Assembly: GCA_937911865.1 (NCBI GenBank)
Contig: CALDSK010000315.1
Location: forward strand, 1-51,489
Direction: 5' to 3'
Length of the DNA stretch: 51,489 nucleotides
DNA from: an uncultured Synechococcus sp.
Lineage (GTDB): Bacteria > Cyanobacteriota > Cyanobacteriia > Phormidesmidales > Phormidesmidaceae
The notes under the pieces are model-generated. The model saw only the letters and a program-made list of their open reading frames with translations, did not search any database and was not told the origin of the DNA. The position numbers and the translations under genes are program-made. Positions 1 to 8,180 of this stretch are shown here, one piece after another; position 1 is the first letter of the stretch; each line of letters opens with the position of its first letter.

Positions 1-75
1 TTGCCTGTGTCACTGTCTCAGAATCGTACCTCACGCAATCAGGAACCGCTATATTAGCCGTATCTATGCTCAAAC

Positions 76-114
76 AAAAAAGACGTCACAGGCTCAATGC
101 CGTGACGTCTTTTT
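76..114 (-). terminator. Intrinsic terminator of the Psb32-like gene
   Basis: A perfect 9-bp stem (AGACGTCAC at 81-89 with GTGACGTCT at 102-110) plus an inner 3-bp GGC/GCC pairing closes a short loop. A-runs on the left and T-runs on the right flank it, so it can work in both directions. It lies 20 nt beyond the stop of the leftward gene at 134-868. Nothing recognisable is in positions 1-75. Confidence 0.8.
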
Positions 115-133
115 ACATTCAATTTATATTCAA

Positions 134-868
134 TCAGCCACCCGCTGAGACATACCAGTAGTAAGTCGCCATCGGAATAACAGTGGCAGCAATCAGCAAA
201 ACTACCACTACCACAGTAGAAGATCCTCGCGTTGCCTCTGTTTCTTCGGCGGTAGCAAACGTACGTTCAGTATCTACAGTGTCGTCGTAGGCTTCTGGGG
301 GACCTGGATCTGGCTCACCAGAGAGTACGGCTACAAGGCGATCGGTCGCACCCAGAAAGGACTGGTTGTACTGGTTGCCTTTTAGTAGCGGCACCTTCAT
401 GGTTTCTCCCGTAATGCTCCCAACTAGATCAGTATTCAGAATCTGGGCGGATTCTTCCCCTACGCTGATACCAATATTGTTCGTGACATCATCTAGCACG
501 ATGATAGTTTGTTTGCTCTGCGTGTCTGGATCCGGAAACCATTTGTCCATGAGCTGATCGGCAAAGGACTGGACCGTTTCGCCATAGTCTAGTCGGTGAA
601 TGGTGACAAAGCGCACTTCGTTACCCGTGTCTTTCGCTAGCTGCGCAAGGGCACTGCTGATTTTGCCTTCATTGAGGCGAGATACCTGCGAAGCTTCGTC
701 AACTACCCAGGTGTCGCTTTTAAGCGTCTGCGGCATGCTGTAAAGGCTTGTTGCTAGCGCAGGCTCACTGATGAGCTGAAGGCTAAAGAGGGCGATTGCA
801 GTCAAGCAAACGAGCCGATGGCTCCAGCTGACAAGCCGTTGAAGAGGCCCGCGAAAATTTTGAGACAT
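134..868 (-). CDS. psb32: TPM-domain thylakoid protein, Psb32-like
   Basis: This 244-residue protein has an N-terminal hydrophobic segment (about residues 18-40, ending in a signal-like EPALA), a TPM domain (about 45-185, starting at the typical VVDEASQVSRLNEGKI) and a C-terminal membrane helix (about 217-240). That layout fits the cyanobacterial Psb32 family, which is associated with photosystem II and its protection or repair; the role here is inferred from the family. A TPM domain with a C-terminal anchor implies that the domain faces the thylakoid lumen or periplasm. The gene lies 94 nt downstream of the alpha/beta hydrolase gene on the same strand and ends at a strong terminator, so it may be the last gene of a three-gene leftward group. 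The tail between domain and anchor is acidic and low in complexity. I am confident of the domain and less so of the exact ortholog. Confidence 0.8.
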   Translation of the reverse strand: MSQNFRGPLQRLVSWSHRLVCLTAIALFSLQLISEPALATSLYSMPQTLKSDTWVVDEASQVSRLNEGKISSALAQLAKDTGNEVRFVTIHRLDYGETVQSFADQLMDKWFPDPDTQSKQTIIVLDDVTNNIGISVGEESAQILNTDLVGSITGETMKVPLLKGNQYNQSFLGATDRLVAVLSGEPDPGPPEAYDDTVDTERTFATAEETEATRGSSTVVVVVLLIAATVIPMATYYWYVSAGG

Positions 869-886
869 GGGTCTGTAGGGATAAAG

Positions 887-962
887 GTGTATAGGTTTAA
901 ATATGACGTGTATTAGTTTAAATAATAGAGGACTTCGGCGACGCTCAGGGATGACGCTCAGT
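887..962. repeat. Two short imperfect tandem duplications
   Basis: A diverged 21-bp unit starting GTGTAT occurs twice (887-907 and 908-928). It is followed by a 13-bp unit containing GACGCTCAG twice (about 938-962), which runs up to the stop codon of the hydrolase gene. The copies differ at several positions. Confidence 0.5.
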
Positions 963-1754
963 TCATGACGGCAAGAACTGGTAGTCCCTTAGAATTTTGA
1001 GCAGGTTCGTTTCGGTTTCGAGCAGGCAGGCATGGCCGCTTTTGGGCAGCAGCGTCAGCTGAGCGTTAGGAAATCGCTTGAGCAGGCTTTTGGTTTCGCG
1101 CTTAGAAGGGAGCAGGCGATCGTTGCCGCCAGCTACTAAAAGCACCGGATGAGTCATTCTTTCTAAGGGGAGACGTTCAACTTCAAACTGGCTGAGGAGT
1201 GACATCCGCCAGGCAGCGGTTTTAACCGGAACAGACTCCATCGCATTTTCTAACGCGACGCGATCGCGCCTATCTACCCTTTGTGGCTCAATCAAAAACG
1301 GAATCATCCCCTTAGAGCTATAGCGATAAGCCATACTCGGCAGCCGCCGGGTGATTAGCGGGCCCAGCTGCATCCAGGGCAGCTTACGAAAAGAAGAGGC
1401 CGGGTTGACGAGAATTACACGCTCGAATAGCTGCGGAGACGCTGTCAGAATTTGCATCGCCAAACAGCCACCAAAAGATTCACCACAAAGGTAAATAGAC
1501 TGCTTCTGTTCAACTTCCTGCACAATTAGCTGAGTAACTCGATGAGCCAGTGGCTCCCAGCTACTTTGATCGAATGGGCTGAGCGCCAGACAGCGAATGT
1601 CAAACCACGGGGCTAGCCTCTCGACCTGAGGCCTGAGCAATCGCCCACTGCCATCCATCCCCGGCAAAAAAACGAAGAGCGGCTTATCGGGTGCGGCAGG
1701 CTGCGGTGATAAAAATTTGATAGGCGTGGCTAGGCTCATCGCATTGACGTTCAC
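963..1754 (-). CDS. Alpha/beta hydrolase, phytyl-ester-synthase-like hydrolase half
   Basis: The 263-residue protein has an alpha/beta-hydrolase fold: an early FLPGMDGSGRLLRP oxyanion segment, the nucleophile elbow GESFGG with Ser93, an acid segment AGGNDRLLP and a C-terminal KSGHACLLE with the catalytic His. No signal peptide is visible, so it should be cytoplasmic or peripheral. The sequence resembles the hydrolase half of plant plastid phytyl ester synthases (PES1/PES2), in which this fold is fused to an acyltransferase. The gene just upstream (1800-2531) is exactly such an acyltransferase, 45 nt away on the same strand, so the two probably act in one lipid pathway, for example phytol or diacylglycerol esterification. 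The start may instead be the internal ATG five codons in (MSLATP). The fold is certain and the substrate is inferred. Confidence 0.75.
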   Translation of the reverse strand: MNVNAMSLATPIKFLSPQPAAPDKPLFVFLPGMDGSGRLLRPQVERLAPWFDIRCLALSPFDQSSWEPLAHRVTQLIVQEVEQKQSIYLCGESFGGCLAMQILTASPQLFERVILVNPASSFRKLPWMQLGPLITRRLPSMAYRYSSKGMIPFLIEPQRVDRRDRVALENAMESVPVKTAAWRMSLLSQFEVERLPLERMTHPVLLVAGGNDRLLPSKRETKSLLKRFPNAQLTLLPKSGHACLLETETNLLKILRDYQFLPS

Positions 1755-1799
1755 TCTTTAATATTCACTGATGGATTCACTCATGAAAACTAGCCGCCG

Positions 1800-2531
1800 C
1801 TAGTAGCAGCCTACTTGTAAAAGCGTTTGAACGGCGCTGTGACAGGTGTCGGTTAGCTCGGCGGCAGCCTGGCTGGCCTGCCTGCCGTGGTAGTTTTGGC
1901 GATCGCGCTCACCAATGGTGATAGGTTTGCCAATGACCACCGCAACTTTCTGGTAAATGACGGCGGGGTGACGTCCGGTTTTCTGAAACAGCGGCTCGCT
2001 AGGATCAAACCAGCCAAGGAATCTGAATGGAATGGTGTCCTGCTGGCTTTCTTCTAGTGCAATGATGGCCGTTGGCACAATGGTGAGTTCTGAAAAGGGT
2101 GCGCGAAAGGCCAGGTGCGCAAACCCTCGATGAAAGGGGCCAACCTGACCGGGCGCAGTGAGATCGACCATTGGATTGGTGCCTTCTGGAAAAACGCCAA
2201 TAGACTGCGCTGATTCTAAAAAGCTTGTTGCCTGCTTGAAAAAAGTGCGCCCTCGCACCTTGGGGTCATCTAGCGGAAAGCACCCCAGCGCTTCGACCAC
2301 GCTTTTCATTACGGGTACCTGTGACATGTAGTGGTGGCAGGCAAAGCGTATGGGTTGACGCGCGGCAACCATGAGTAGAGGCGCATCTAGAAAGCTGCGG
2401 TGGTTGGCGATGGTTAAAAAAGGCGATCGCGGCAGCCGGTCGGTGTGGTGTAGCTGGATGCGAATGCCCATAGAAAATAGCATCCAACGGGAGAGTTCAA
2501 GGGGGCTGACCAAGCGCGAATTTGATGACAT
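1800..2531 (-). CDS. 1-acylglycerol-3-phosphate-type acyltransferase
   Basis: This 243-residue protein belongs to the PlsC/LPLAT acyltransferase family. It has the HX4D catalytic box NHRSFLD (His44, Asp49) and the acceptor-binding FPEGTN motif about 75 residues later. It lacks a long membrane segment but has a hydrophobic N-terminal stretch and should sit on the membrane face. It resembles the acyltransferase half of phytyl ester/triacylglycerol synthases (the Slr2103 group of Synechocystis) as much as plain PlsC. It is the first gene of the leftward group that continues with the alpha/beta hydrolase. The distinction between phospholipid synthesis and ester synthesis cannot be made from sequence alone. 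The ATG at 2531 is the only sensible start. Confidence 0.75.
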   Translation of the reverse strand: MSSNSRLVSPLELSRWMLFSMGIRIQLHHTDRLPRSPFLTIANHRSFLDAPLLMVAARQPIRFACHHYMSQVPVMKSVVEALGCFPLDDPKVRGRTFFKQATSFLESAQSIGVFPEGTNPMVDLTAPGQVGPFHRGFAHLAFRAPFSELTIVPTAIIALEESQQDTIPFRFLGWFDPSEPLFQKTGRHPAVIYQKVAVVIGKPITIGERDRQNYHGRQASQAAAELTDTCHSAVQTLLQVGCY

Positions 2532-2639
2532 GTATGGCTAAGAGAATCTCAAAAATTAGCTTTGAGTGAGGGTTGAACGAACTAAAAATTCTTTGAAACG
2601 GTGAGATGAATAAGGTGTGATTCTCTGTTGTTTTTTGAA

Positions 2640-2684
2640 ATAAAGTGTTTGAAGATAAAGTGCTTGAGAATATAATTCTTGAAA
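2640..2684. repeat. 15-bp tandem repeat, three diverged copies
   Basis: ATAAAGTGTTTGAAG (2640-2654) is followed by ATAAAGTGCTTGAGA (2655-2669) and ATATAATTCTTGAAA (2670-2684). It lies in the spacer upstream of the acyltransferase gene. Confidence 0.65.
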
Positions 2685-2689
2685 ATAGA

Positions 2690-2741
2690 ACGCAAAAAAA
2701 TCAAAGGGCAGGCAAAGGTACGGTCACCTTTTGCCTGCCCT
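2690..2741 (-). terminator. Intrinsic terminator of the 83-residue protein gene
   Basis: A 15-bp stem (AGGGCAGGCAAAGGT at 2705-2719 with its complement at 2726-2741, one bulged T) closes a 6-nt loop. Reading leftward it is followed by TTGATTTTTTT, a good U-tract. It serves the gene at 2826-3077, whose stop is about 85 nt upstream. Confidence 0.85.
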
Positions 2742-2825
2742 CTATTGTTACATAACGGTTTCGCTGCCTACTCAGCACCTACTAAAAGGCTGAGCTGATC
2801 ACTCATGATGCAGCGCTGATGTAGA

Positions 2826-3077
2826 TCAGCTCATGATATAAGCCACCTGGCGCGATCGCACAGGAACAGCTGGAATCTCAATTGGACAGATACAGCCGTC
2901 AGAAATTGCGTCATCTAGAATTGTTAGCAATCTTTGCTCTTCACAGGTCAGCTTAGCCGTGCGGTAGCGACTGATTTGAGCTGCTACGCCAGGGGCAAGC
3001 TCACCGTTGGTCATTGCTGTACGAACCAATGATTCTAGACCTTTTGACTTAGACTTAAAATTTGACATTCCAAACAT
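2826..3077 (-). CDS. Small hypothetical protein, 83 residues
   Basis: I do not recognise a named family. The protein starts MFGMSNFKSKSKG (the second Met, at 3068, is an equally good start), is mostly helical by composition, has a basic N-terminus and an acidic middle (LLTILDDAISDG), and carries two cysteines two residues apart (CIC, near residue 62). No membrane segment or signal peptide is visible. It has its own strong terminator downstream and a long AT-rich leader of about 590 bp upstream, which suggests a separately regulated, possibly strongly expressed transcript. That it is a real gene is supported by the terminator and by GC content that rises inside the frame. Function unknown. Confidence 0.65.
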   Translation of the reverse strand: MFGMSNFKSKSKGLESLVRTAMTNGELAPGVAAQISRYRTAKLTCEEQRLLTILDDAISDGCICPIEIPAVPVRSRQVAYIMS

Positions 3078-3669
3078 ATTTTAGAACCCTAATGACTCAT
3101 ATTTCTGTCTTCTTCCTGTTAGCAACTGCTCCGGATAAAAAGATCGGAAACTGAATTTAATCGTGAGATTAATCATTAGGAATTGACACTCACCCAGATG
3201 TCATAAATATAGCAATTTTGTTTGATAACTTACTCCGTTAAAAGAACCATATTTGCTTGTTTTATTATGAGCGCTGAAAACACTTTGATTCCGTAAAATC
3301 TCTCAAGAATGCCGGTTTGAGGCAAATTTTCACGATAGATAAAGAGTTGAGATATATTTTATCTGCTCTTTTGTTGACATTTGTTGTGGTTAGTTGATTG
3401 TGCTGTTGACGTTAAGAGTGACACTATATAAAAAAATAGTTTTTTGTTTTTATAAGGCTTGGAAAAAGCCTTTGAAGATACTTAAGAATGGCCGTTGTGT
3501 TGAGTGGTAAATCTACGGTTAATACTTAAGTGCTTATACGGCTTATGCTCCTTTAAATTAGATTTTATTTCTCATATCTTTATTCAATTTGACTCAATTT
3601 GATTGGGCTTGACTTTGAATCAGCCTGTAATTACGGGCGTCGATTCTACGCATTGATTACGGCATTGGT
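3078..3669. other. AT-rich intergenic region, about 590 bp
   Basis: This stretch is clearly richer in A and T than the flanking genes and has no open frame worth calling. It holds a small hairpin (AAGGCTT at 3454-3460 with AAGCCTT at 3466-3472) after a run of A and T, and a near-perfect palindrome GCCTGTAATTACGGGC (3623-3638) about 30 nt beyond the purN stop. It must contain the promoter of the leftward 83-residue gene; I see no convincing -35/-10 pair. Confidence 0.5.
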
Positions 3670-4380
3670 TCAAGATGCGGTTGGATGACTGACCTGCTGT
3701 GCGGCGAGTGCGATCGCTGCTGGAAAAATGCGATGCTCTTGTACTTGAATTCGGGCCTGCAATGTTTCTACGGTATCGTCAGGCGCTACAGGGACGGCTG
3801 CCTGCATAATAATTGGGCCGCTATCGATTACCAGCTCTACAAAATGAACGCTACAGCCGGTGATTTTGACTCCGGCGTTTAACGCTTGCTCTACCGAGCG
3901 AATGCCGGGAAAGCTGGGAAGCAGGCTGGGATGAATATTGAGAATACGGCGGGGAAACGCTGAGAGTAAGCGCTCGGTGACTCGGCGCATCCAGCCTGCC
4001 ATGATCACCCAGTTGACCTGATATTCCATGAGCTGGGCCGCGATCGCATCGTCCAACGACTCACGGCTACTAAACTGGCGATGGTCTAGTAGAACGGCTG
4101 GTATACCCAATCGCTGTGCTCGCTGTGCGACCTTGGCCTGAGGATTGTTGTAAATGACAACGGCGATGCGGGCATTGAGAACCCCTTTGCTAATGGCTTC
4201 GGCGATCGCTTCAAAGTTACTGCCACTGCCTGATGCCATCACACCTAATACAATCGGTGCGCGTATAATCGGTGAGCTAGATTGATCTGTACCCGCTAAC
4301 AGCGCCGATTGGGGCGATACTAATGCATCGGTTCTGGGGATTGTTCTGGGGATTTTTCTGGGTGTTGAAGTTAAATCCAT
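3670..4380 (-). CDS. purN: Phosphoribosylglycinamide formyltransferase
   Basis: PurN transfers the formyl group of 10-formyltetrahydrofolate to GAR in step three of purine synthesis, in the cytosol. The sequence shows the phosphate loop MASGSGSNFEAI, the catalytic NIHPSLLPSFPG segment and the HFV...DSGPI segment that supplies the catalytic Asp. From the ATG at 4380 it is 236 residues, with about 40 residues before the enzyme domain. The frame is open further upstream to a GTG at 4497 (275 residues), but those extra residues are polar and outside the family; neither start has a clear ribosome site. The N-terminal extension contains a 12-bp tandem repeat that encodes KIPRTIPRT. It stands alone, divergent from the histidine kinase gene. 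Confidence 0.9.
   Translation of the reverse strand: MDLTSTPRKIPRTIPRTDALVSPQSALLAGTDQSSSPIIRAPIVLGVMASGSGSNFEAIAEAISKGVLNARIAVVIYNNPQAKVAQRAQRLGIPAVLLDHRQFSSRESLDDAIAAQLMEYQVNWVIMAGWMRRVTERLLSAFPRRILNIHPSLLPSFPGIRSVEQALNAGVKITGCSVHFVELVIDSGPIIMQAAVPVAPDDTVETLQARIQVQEHRIFPAAIALAAQQVSHPTAS
4331..4366. repeat. 12-bp tandem repeat in the purN N-terminal extension
   Basis: Three copies of about GTTCTGGGGATT run head to tail (4331-4342, 4343-4354, 4355-4366), with the third copy diverged. The unit is a multiple of three and keeps the purN frame, giving a repeated I-P-R-T/K peptide. Confidence 0.75.
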
Positions 4381-4582
4381 AGACAGTATTTGGTATCTGT
4401 TTGACAGTATGTTCTCTGTGAATATACGTGCTTTTTCTGAACTTTCTGATGGTACTTGTGAATAGTTGTGTACGGAAGGTGAAAAACCAGTCGCCACCCG
4501 ACTTATAAATCAAGAATGGCTTATATTCTTAAGATTCAAGCGGGCAACCTGCTGTTTACGTGACATCCGTTGAATTGTGCAA

Positions 4583-5953
4583 ATGAGCTTACCGACTAGT
4601 CTGTCCGAATCAACCGAAAAGGCCGATTTGCTCGGCGCACTTGCCCAAATTCAACAAGAGAAAGAGGAACTCTCGCGATCGCTAGAGAGCACTCAGGCCG
4701 AGTTGAATACGGCTTTGCTGTTAGAAGGTACGCTCAAGCGTATTACCGATCGCGTGCGTGACAGCTTAGACGAAGAGCAGATTTTGCAGGCGGCGGGCGA
4801 TGAGCTGGTTGAAGCACTCGGCGCTAAGGAGGCAAACACCGCGCTCTACGATCTAGAGCAGGGCACGTCTACGGTGTACTACGAATTTGCCAAGGGATCG
4901 AACACGATGCGTGGCCGGGTCTCTCAAATGGAGGCCTATTCGGAGGTGTACCATCAGCTGTTGGCTGGGCAGTACCTACAGTTTTGTTCTGTTTCACCCA
5001 ATCCGCAGCGCGGACATGTTTCGATGTTTGCCGCGCCGATCTTGGACGATCGAGATGTGCTGGGCGATCTGTGGCTGATCAACGACAAAGACAGGTGTCT
5101 GCCCGAGTTGGATATTCGCCTGGTGCAGCAGGTGACCAATCAATGTGCGATCGCCATTCGTCAGGCCCGGCTGTATCAAGAATCCCAGTCTCAAGTACGC
5201 GAGCTAGAGCATGTTAATACCCTTAAAGACGACTTTTTGAGCTCCGTTTCTCATGAGCTGCGCACGCCTGGAACCAGTATGCGAGTGGCCCTGCAGCGAT
5301 TGGGGGTGACCCTCGCTCAAGAATATGGCCTGAAAGACGAAGAGCTAGAAAAGCCTCAGACAGAGCAAAGCAGACTGGCCCGCTACTACTGCATTTTGCA
5401 AGAAGAATGTGAGCGAGAAATTAGCCTGATCAACGACCTGCTAGATCTTCAGCGGCTAGACGTGGGCAACCATCCTATGATGATTCAGCCTATCGAATTG
5501 CTCAACTGGCTGCCTAGTCTGGTGAGTGGGTTTAAGCCTAGAGCAATCAGCCGCGGGCAGCAGTTGAAACTGAGCGTGCCTGAGAACTTGCCTGAACTCC
5601 GCTCAGATTTGGCCAGTATCGATCGCATTCTGGCAGAGCTGATTAACAATGCCTGTAAATACACACCGCCTGATCACGATATTGACGTTTCAGTGTCAGG
5701 TGGCCCGCACACGTTGCAGCTACGTGTCGTGAATACTGGCGTTGAAATAGAGGAAAAAGAGCTAGAGCGGATTTTCGATAAGTTTTACCGGGTGCCTAGT
5801 GCTGACCCGTGGAAGCAAGGTGGCACGGGTTTGGGTCTGGCTTTGGCACAAAAGCTAGTGGCGCACCTAGAAGGTGATATCGCGGTAGAAAGCGGGTCTA
5901 ACCAGGTGGTATTCACTGTAGAACTACCGCTGGTGCATTCGGGCTCTCGATAG
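4583..5953 (+). CDS. GAF-domain sensor histidine kinase
   Basis: This is a soluble two-component sensor kinase of about 456 residues. The order is an N-terminal coiled coil (about 15-60, LAQIQQEKEELSRSLE), a GAF domain (about 65-195), a HisKA dimerisation domain with the H-box SVSHELRTPG (His224) and a HATPase domain with the N-box ELINNACKY and the glycine-rich GGTGLGLALAQKL. The G1 box is NTGVEIEE in place of the usual DxGxGI, as in a recognised cyanobacterial subgroup whose members also have FDKFYRVPSxDPWKQGG. No membrane segment is visible, so it senses a cytoplasmic signal. No response regulator is next to it, so its partner lies elsewhere. The ATG at 4583 is two codons after an in-frame GTG at 4577; either could be used. 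Confidence 0.9.
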   Translation: MSLPTSLSESTEKADLLGALAQIQQEKEELSRSLESTQAELNTALLLEGTLKRITDRVRDSLDEEQILQAAGDELVEALGAKEANTALYDLEQGTSTVYYEFAKGSNTMRGRVSQMEAYSEVYHQLLAGQYLQFCSVSPNPQRGHVSMFAAPILDDRDVLGDLWLINDKDRCLPELDIRLVQQVTNQCAIAIRQARLYQESQSQVRELEHVNTLKDDFLSSVSHELRTPGTSMRVALQRLGVTLAQEYGLKDEELEKPQTEQSRLARYYCILQEECEREISLINDLLDLQRLDVGNHPMMIQPIELLNWLPSLVSGFKPRAISRGQQLKLSVPENLPELRSDLASIDRILAELINNACKYTPPDHDIDVSVSGGPHTLQLRVVNTGVEIEEKELERIFDKFYRVPSADPWKQGGTGLGLALAQKLVAHLEGDIAVESGSNQVVFTVELPLVHSGSR

Positions 5954-5960
5954 CGTGAAG

Positions 5961-6037
5961 TCCGGTCGGTGAGATGTCTGGTCGGTGAGAGGTTCGGTCG
6001 GCGAGAGGTCTGATGCGATGAACAGTGCGATGAACAG
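5961..6037. repeat. Two adjacent tandem repeats, 16 bp x3 and 12 bp x2
   Basis: TCCGGTCGGTGAGATG (5961-5976) is followed by two diverged copies (5977-5992, 5993-6008). TGCGATGAACAG then occurs twice exactly (6014-6025, 6026-6037). A perfect 14-bp palindrome GTTGAACGTTCAAC follows at 6045-6058. All lie between the kinase stop and the stomatin-like gene. Confidence 0.8.
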
Positions 6038-6167
6038 TGCAATGGTTGAACGTTCAACAAATCAAATAAACTGGGTAATATCAGTAGCCACTGCCCAATA
6101 CGACAAGCGCTATACTTTTTCAGGCAAACGTGCTAATTAGAGAGCACACTCCAATTGAGTCTCTGCT

Positions 6168-6950
6168 ATGTTTTCGTCGATCTTAGCCGTTTTAACTTTT
6201 TTGATATTTGGCTACACCGCAGGTTCGGTAAAAATTGTCAAAGAGGGAAATGCTGCTTTAGTAGAACGGCTTGGTCGGTTTAAGCGGACGCTAAAGCCCG
6301 GCCTAAATATGATCGTACCTTTGTTAGACACGGTGGTGCTGCAAGATTCGATGCGAGAGCAAACGCTAGATATTCCGCCGCAAAGAGCCATTACTAGCGA
6401 TAACGTAAACCTGGAAGTGGATGCGATTATTTACTGGCGCATCTACGATTTGGAGAAAACCTACTACGCCATTGAAGACGTGGAGTTTGCGATGCAGGAG
6501 CTGGTGATTACCACCTTGCGTTCTGAAGTAGGTAAGATTCGGTTCCAAACGCTATTTTCTTCTCGTGATGATATCAACCGGGCGCTGCTCGATGTGCTCG
6601 ATGAAGCGACTGCGCCCTGGGGCCTGAAGGTAAACCGGGTAGAAATTCAAAAGCTAGATCCGCCGCAAGATGTCCTTGAGGCAATGCAGAAAGAGACAGC
6701 GGCAACCTTTGCGAAAAATGCCAAGATTTCTGAAGCGCAGGCCGATGTAGAGTCTATGCGAATTTTGTCTGAGGCGCTAGAGGCGACAGGCAATGGTAAG
6801 GACGTGTTGAACTATCTGCTGGCGCGGCACTATGTATCGGCCAATCAAAAGATCGGTGAGAGCGATAACTCTAAGGTTCTGTTTATGGATCCAAAAGCGC
6901 TGACTGAAGGTCTAGTTGATCTCATTAACGAAGGCGACGCTTCAGAATAG
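6168..6950 (+). CDS. Stomatin/prohibitin-like SPFH-domain protein
   Basis: The 260-residue protein starts with one membrane helix (about residues 3-20) followed by a Band 7/SPFH domain. The motif GNAALVERLGRFKRTLKPGLN, the RxQxLDIPPQ-like segment EQTLDIPPQRAITSDN and the alanine-rich helix NAKISEAQADVESM are typical of bacterial stomatins (slipins), close in type to Slr1128 of Synechocystis. Such proteins form large membrane-bound rings in lipid microdomains; the precise role in cyanobacteria is not settled. An NfeD-type protease partner, often encoded next to slipins, is absent here. It stands alone between the histidine kinase and rlmN, all on the plus strand, with tandem repeats in the upstream spacer. 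Confidence 0.88.
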   Translation: MFSSILAVLTFLIFGYTAGSVKIVKEGNAALVERLGRFKRTLKPGLNMIVPLLDTVVLQDSMREQTLDIPPQRAITSDNVNLEVDAIIYWRIYDLEKTYYAIEDVEFAMQELVITTLRSEVGKIRFQTLFSSRDDINRALLDVLDEATAPWGLKVNRVEIQKLDPPQDVLEAMQKETAATFAKNAKISEAQADVESMRILSEALEATGNGKDVLNYLLARHYVSANQKIGESDNSKVLFMDPKALTEGLVDLINEGDASE

Positions 6951-7011
6951 TAAGGAAGGGAATCTGATTTTTCTACGCATTTTCTCCAATCGCTTTACTA
7001 TAGATATCTGT

Positions 7012-7039
7012 ATTCAGATACCTCAATTCAGATACCTCA
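7012..7039. repeat. 14-bp perfect tandem duplication
   Basis: ATTCAGATACCTCA occurs twice without change (7012-7025, 7026-7039) in the leader of rlmN. A third partial copy (CTTCAGAC) follows near 7049. Confidence 0.8.
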
Positions 7040-7065
7040 GACGGCTACTTCAGACAGCATAGTTT

Positions 7066-7095
7066 CTATGCTTGCGACTCCTATGCTTGCGACTA
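7066..7095. repeat. 15-bp tandem duplication over the rlmN start codon
   Basis: CTATGCTTGCGACTC (7066-7080) and CTATGCTTGCGACTA (7081-7095) differ at one base. Each contains an in-frame ATG, so rlmN begins MLATPMLATT and has two possible starts, 7068 and 7083. Confidence 0.85.
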
Positions 7096-8177
7096 CAGCA
7101 GAGACTTCAACGCCTCAACAATCGACGCTTCCGCAAACCGCAGAAAAGCCTTTGCTTGGGCAGTCGGTTGAGGCCTTGACCGAGTGGGCCGCTCGCCACG
7201 GACAGCCTGCCTATCGAGGTAAGCAGCTGCATCAGTGGATTTATCAAAAGGGCATTCGTTCTCTCGATGAGGTGACGGTGTTCTCGAAAAAGTGGCGAGC
7301 TGAGGTAAAAGATTTTCCGGTGGGGCGATCGCACATTCATCACCGCTCCCAATCTCCTGATGGCACCATTAAATATCTCCTGCGTCTTAAAGACGGCTTG
7401 ATCATTGAAGCGGTCGGTATCCCTTCAGAAAAGCGATTGACCGTTTGTGTCTCTTCGCAAATTGGCTGCCCGATGGGCTGCGACTTTTGTGCGACAGGCA
7501 AAGGCGGCTTTACCCGCAATTTGGAGACCTACGAGATTGTTGATCAGGTGCTGACGGTACAAGAAGACTTTCAGCGGCGGGTGAGCAATATCGTATTTAT
7601 GGGTATGGGTGAGCCGCTGCTGAATACGAGCAATGTTGTAGCAGCGGTGCGATCGCTCAATCAAGATGTCGGTATCGGCCAAAGACTGATCACTGTTTCT
7701 ACGGTCGGCATTCCTGGTCACATTCGTCGTCTGGCTGAAGAACATATGCAAATCACCCTAGCGGTGAGTCTGCATGCTAGCAACCAAACCCTTCGCCGCC
7801 AGCTGATTCCCAGCGCTGAGAAATATCCGCTAGAAGATCTGCTGGGCGAGTGCCGCGACTATGTAAACACCACGGGGCGTCGGGTGACGTTTGAATATGT
7901 GCTGCTTGCAGATGTTAACGATCGCCCAGAGCATGCGGTTGAACTAGCGAGCGCGCTACGCGGATTTCAAACCCACGTCAACCTGATTCCTTACAACCCA
8001 ATTAGCGAAGTTGACTATCAGCGCCCCAGTCGTCAGCGGGTAGAAGGCTTTACGCAACAGCTAAAAGATAAAGGTGTTGCTGTGAGCGTGCGGTACTCAC
8101 GAGGTCTAGAGAAAGACGCTGCCTGTGGTCAGCTACGGGCTTCTAAAGCGACAGCAGCGATTAAGCCCAAGGCGTAG
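7068..8177 (+). CDS. rlmN: Dual-specificity 23S rRNA/tRNA adenine-C2 methyltransferase
   Basis: RlmN is a radical-SAM enzyme that methylates A2503 of 23S rRNA and A37 of some tRNAs. The iron-sulfur motif GCPMGCDFCATG is present (Cys134, Cys138, Cys141), followed by the SAM-binding MGMGEPLLN and the C-terminal ACGQLRA that contains the Cys forming the enzyme-RNA intermediate. Length (369) is normal with a slightly long, Thr-rich N-terminus. The start codon lies in a 15-bp tandem duplication, so the ATG at 7083 could equally be used. No clear ribosome site precedes either. The gene is convergent with the ChaN-like gene, the two stops being only 3 nt apart. Confidence 0.95.
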   Translation: MLATPMLATTAETSTPQQSTLPQTAEKPLLGQSVEALTEWAARHGQPAYRGKQLHQWIYQKGIRSLDEVTVFSKKWRAEVKDFPVGRSHIHHRSQSPDGTIKYLLRLKDGLIIEAVGIPSEKRLTVCVSSQIGCPMGCDFCATGKGGFTRNLETYEIVDQVLTVQEDFQRRVSNIVFMGMGEPLLNTSNVVAAVRSLNQDVGIGQRLITVSTVGIPGHIRRLAEEHMQITLAVSLHASNQTLRRQLIPSAEKYPLEDLLGECRDYVNTTGRRVTFEYVLLADVNDRPEHAVELASALRGFQTHVNLIPYNPISEVDYQRPSRQRVEGFTQQLKDKGVAVSVRYSRGLEKDAACGQLRASKATAAIKPKA

Positions 8178-8180
8178 CAC

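Noticed and set aside
4583..5953. Degenerate histidine kinase because of the unusual NTGVEI box
   Set aside because: The same box is regular in a cyanobacterial subgroup, and the H-, N- and G2-type boxes are intact.
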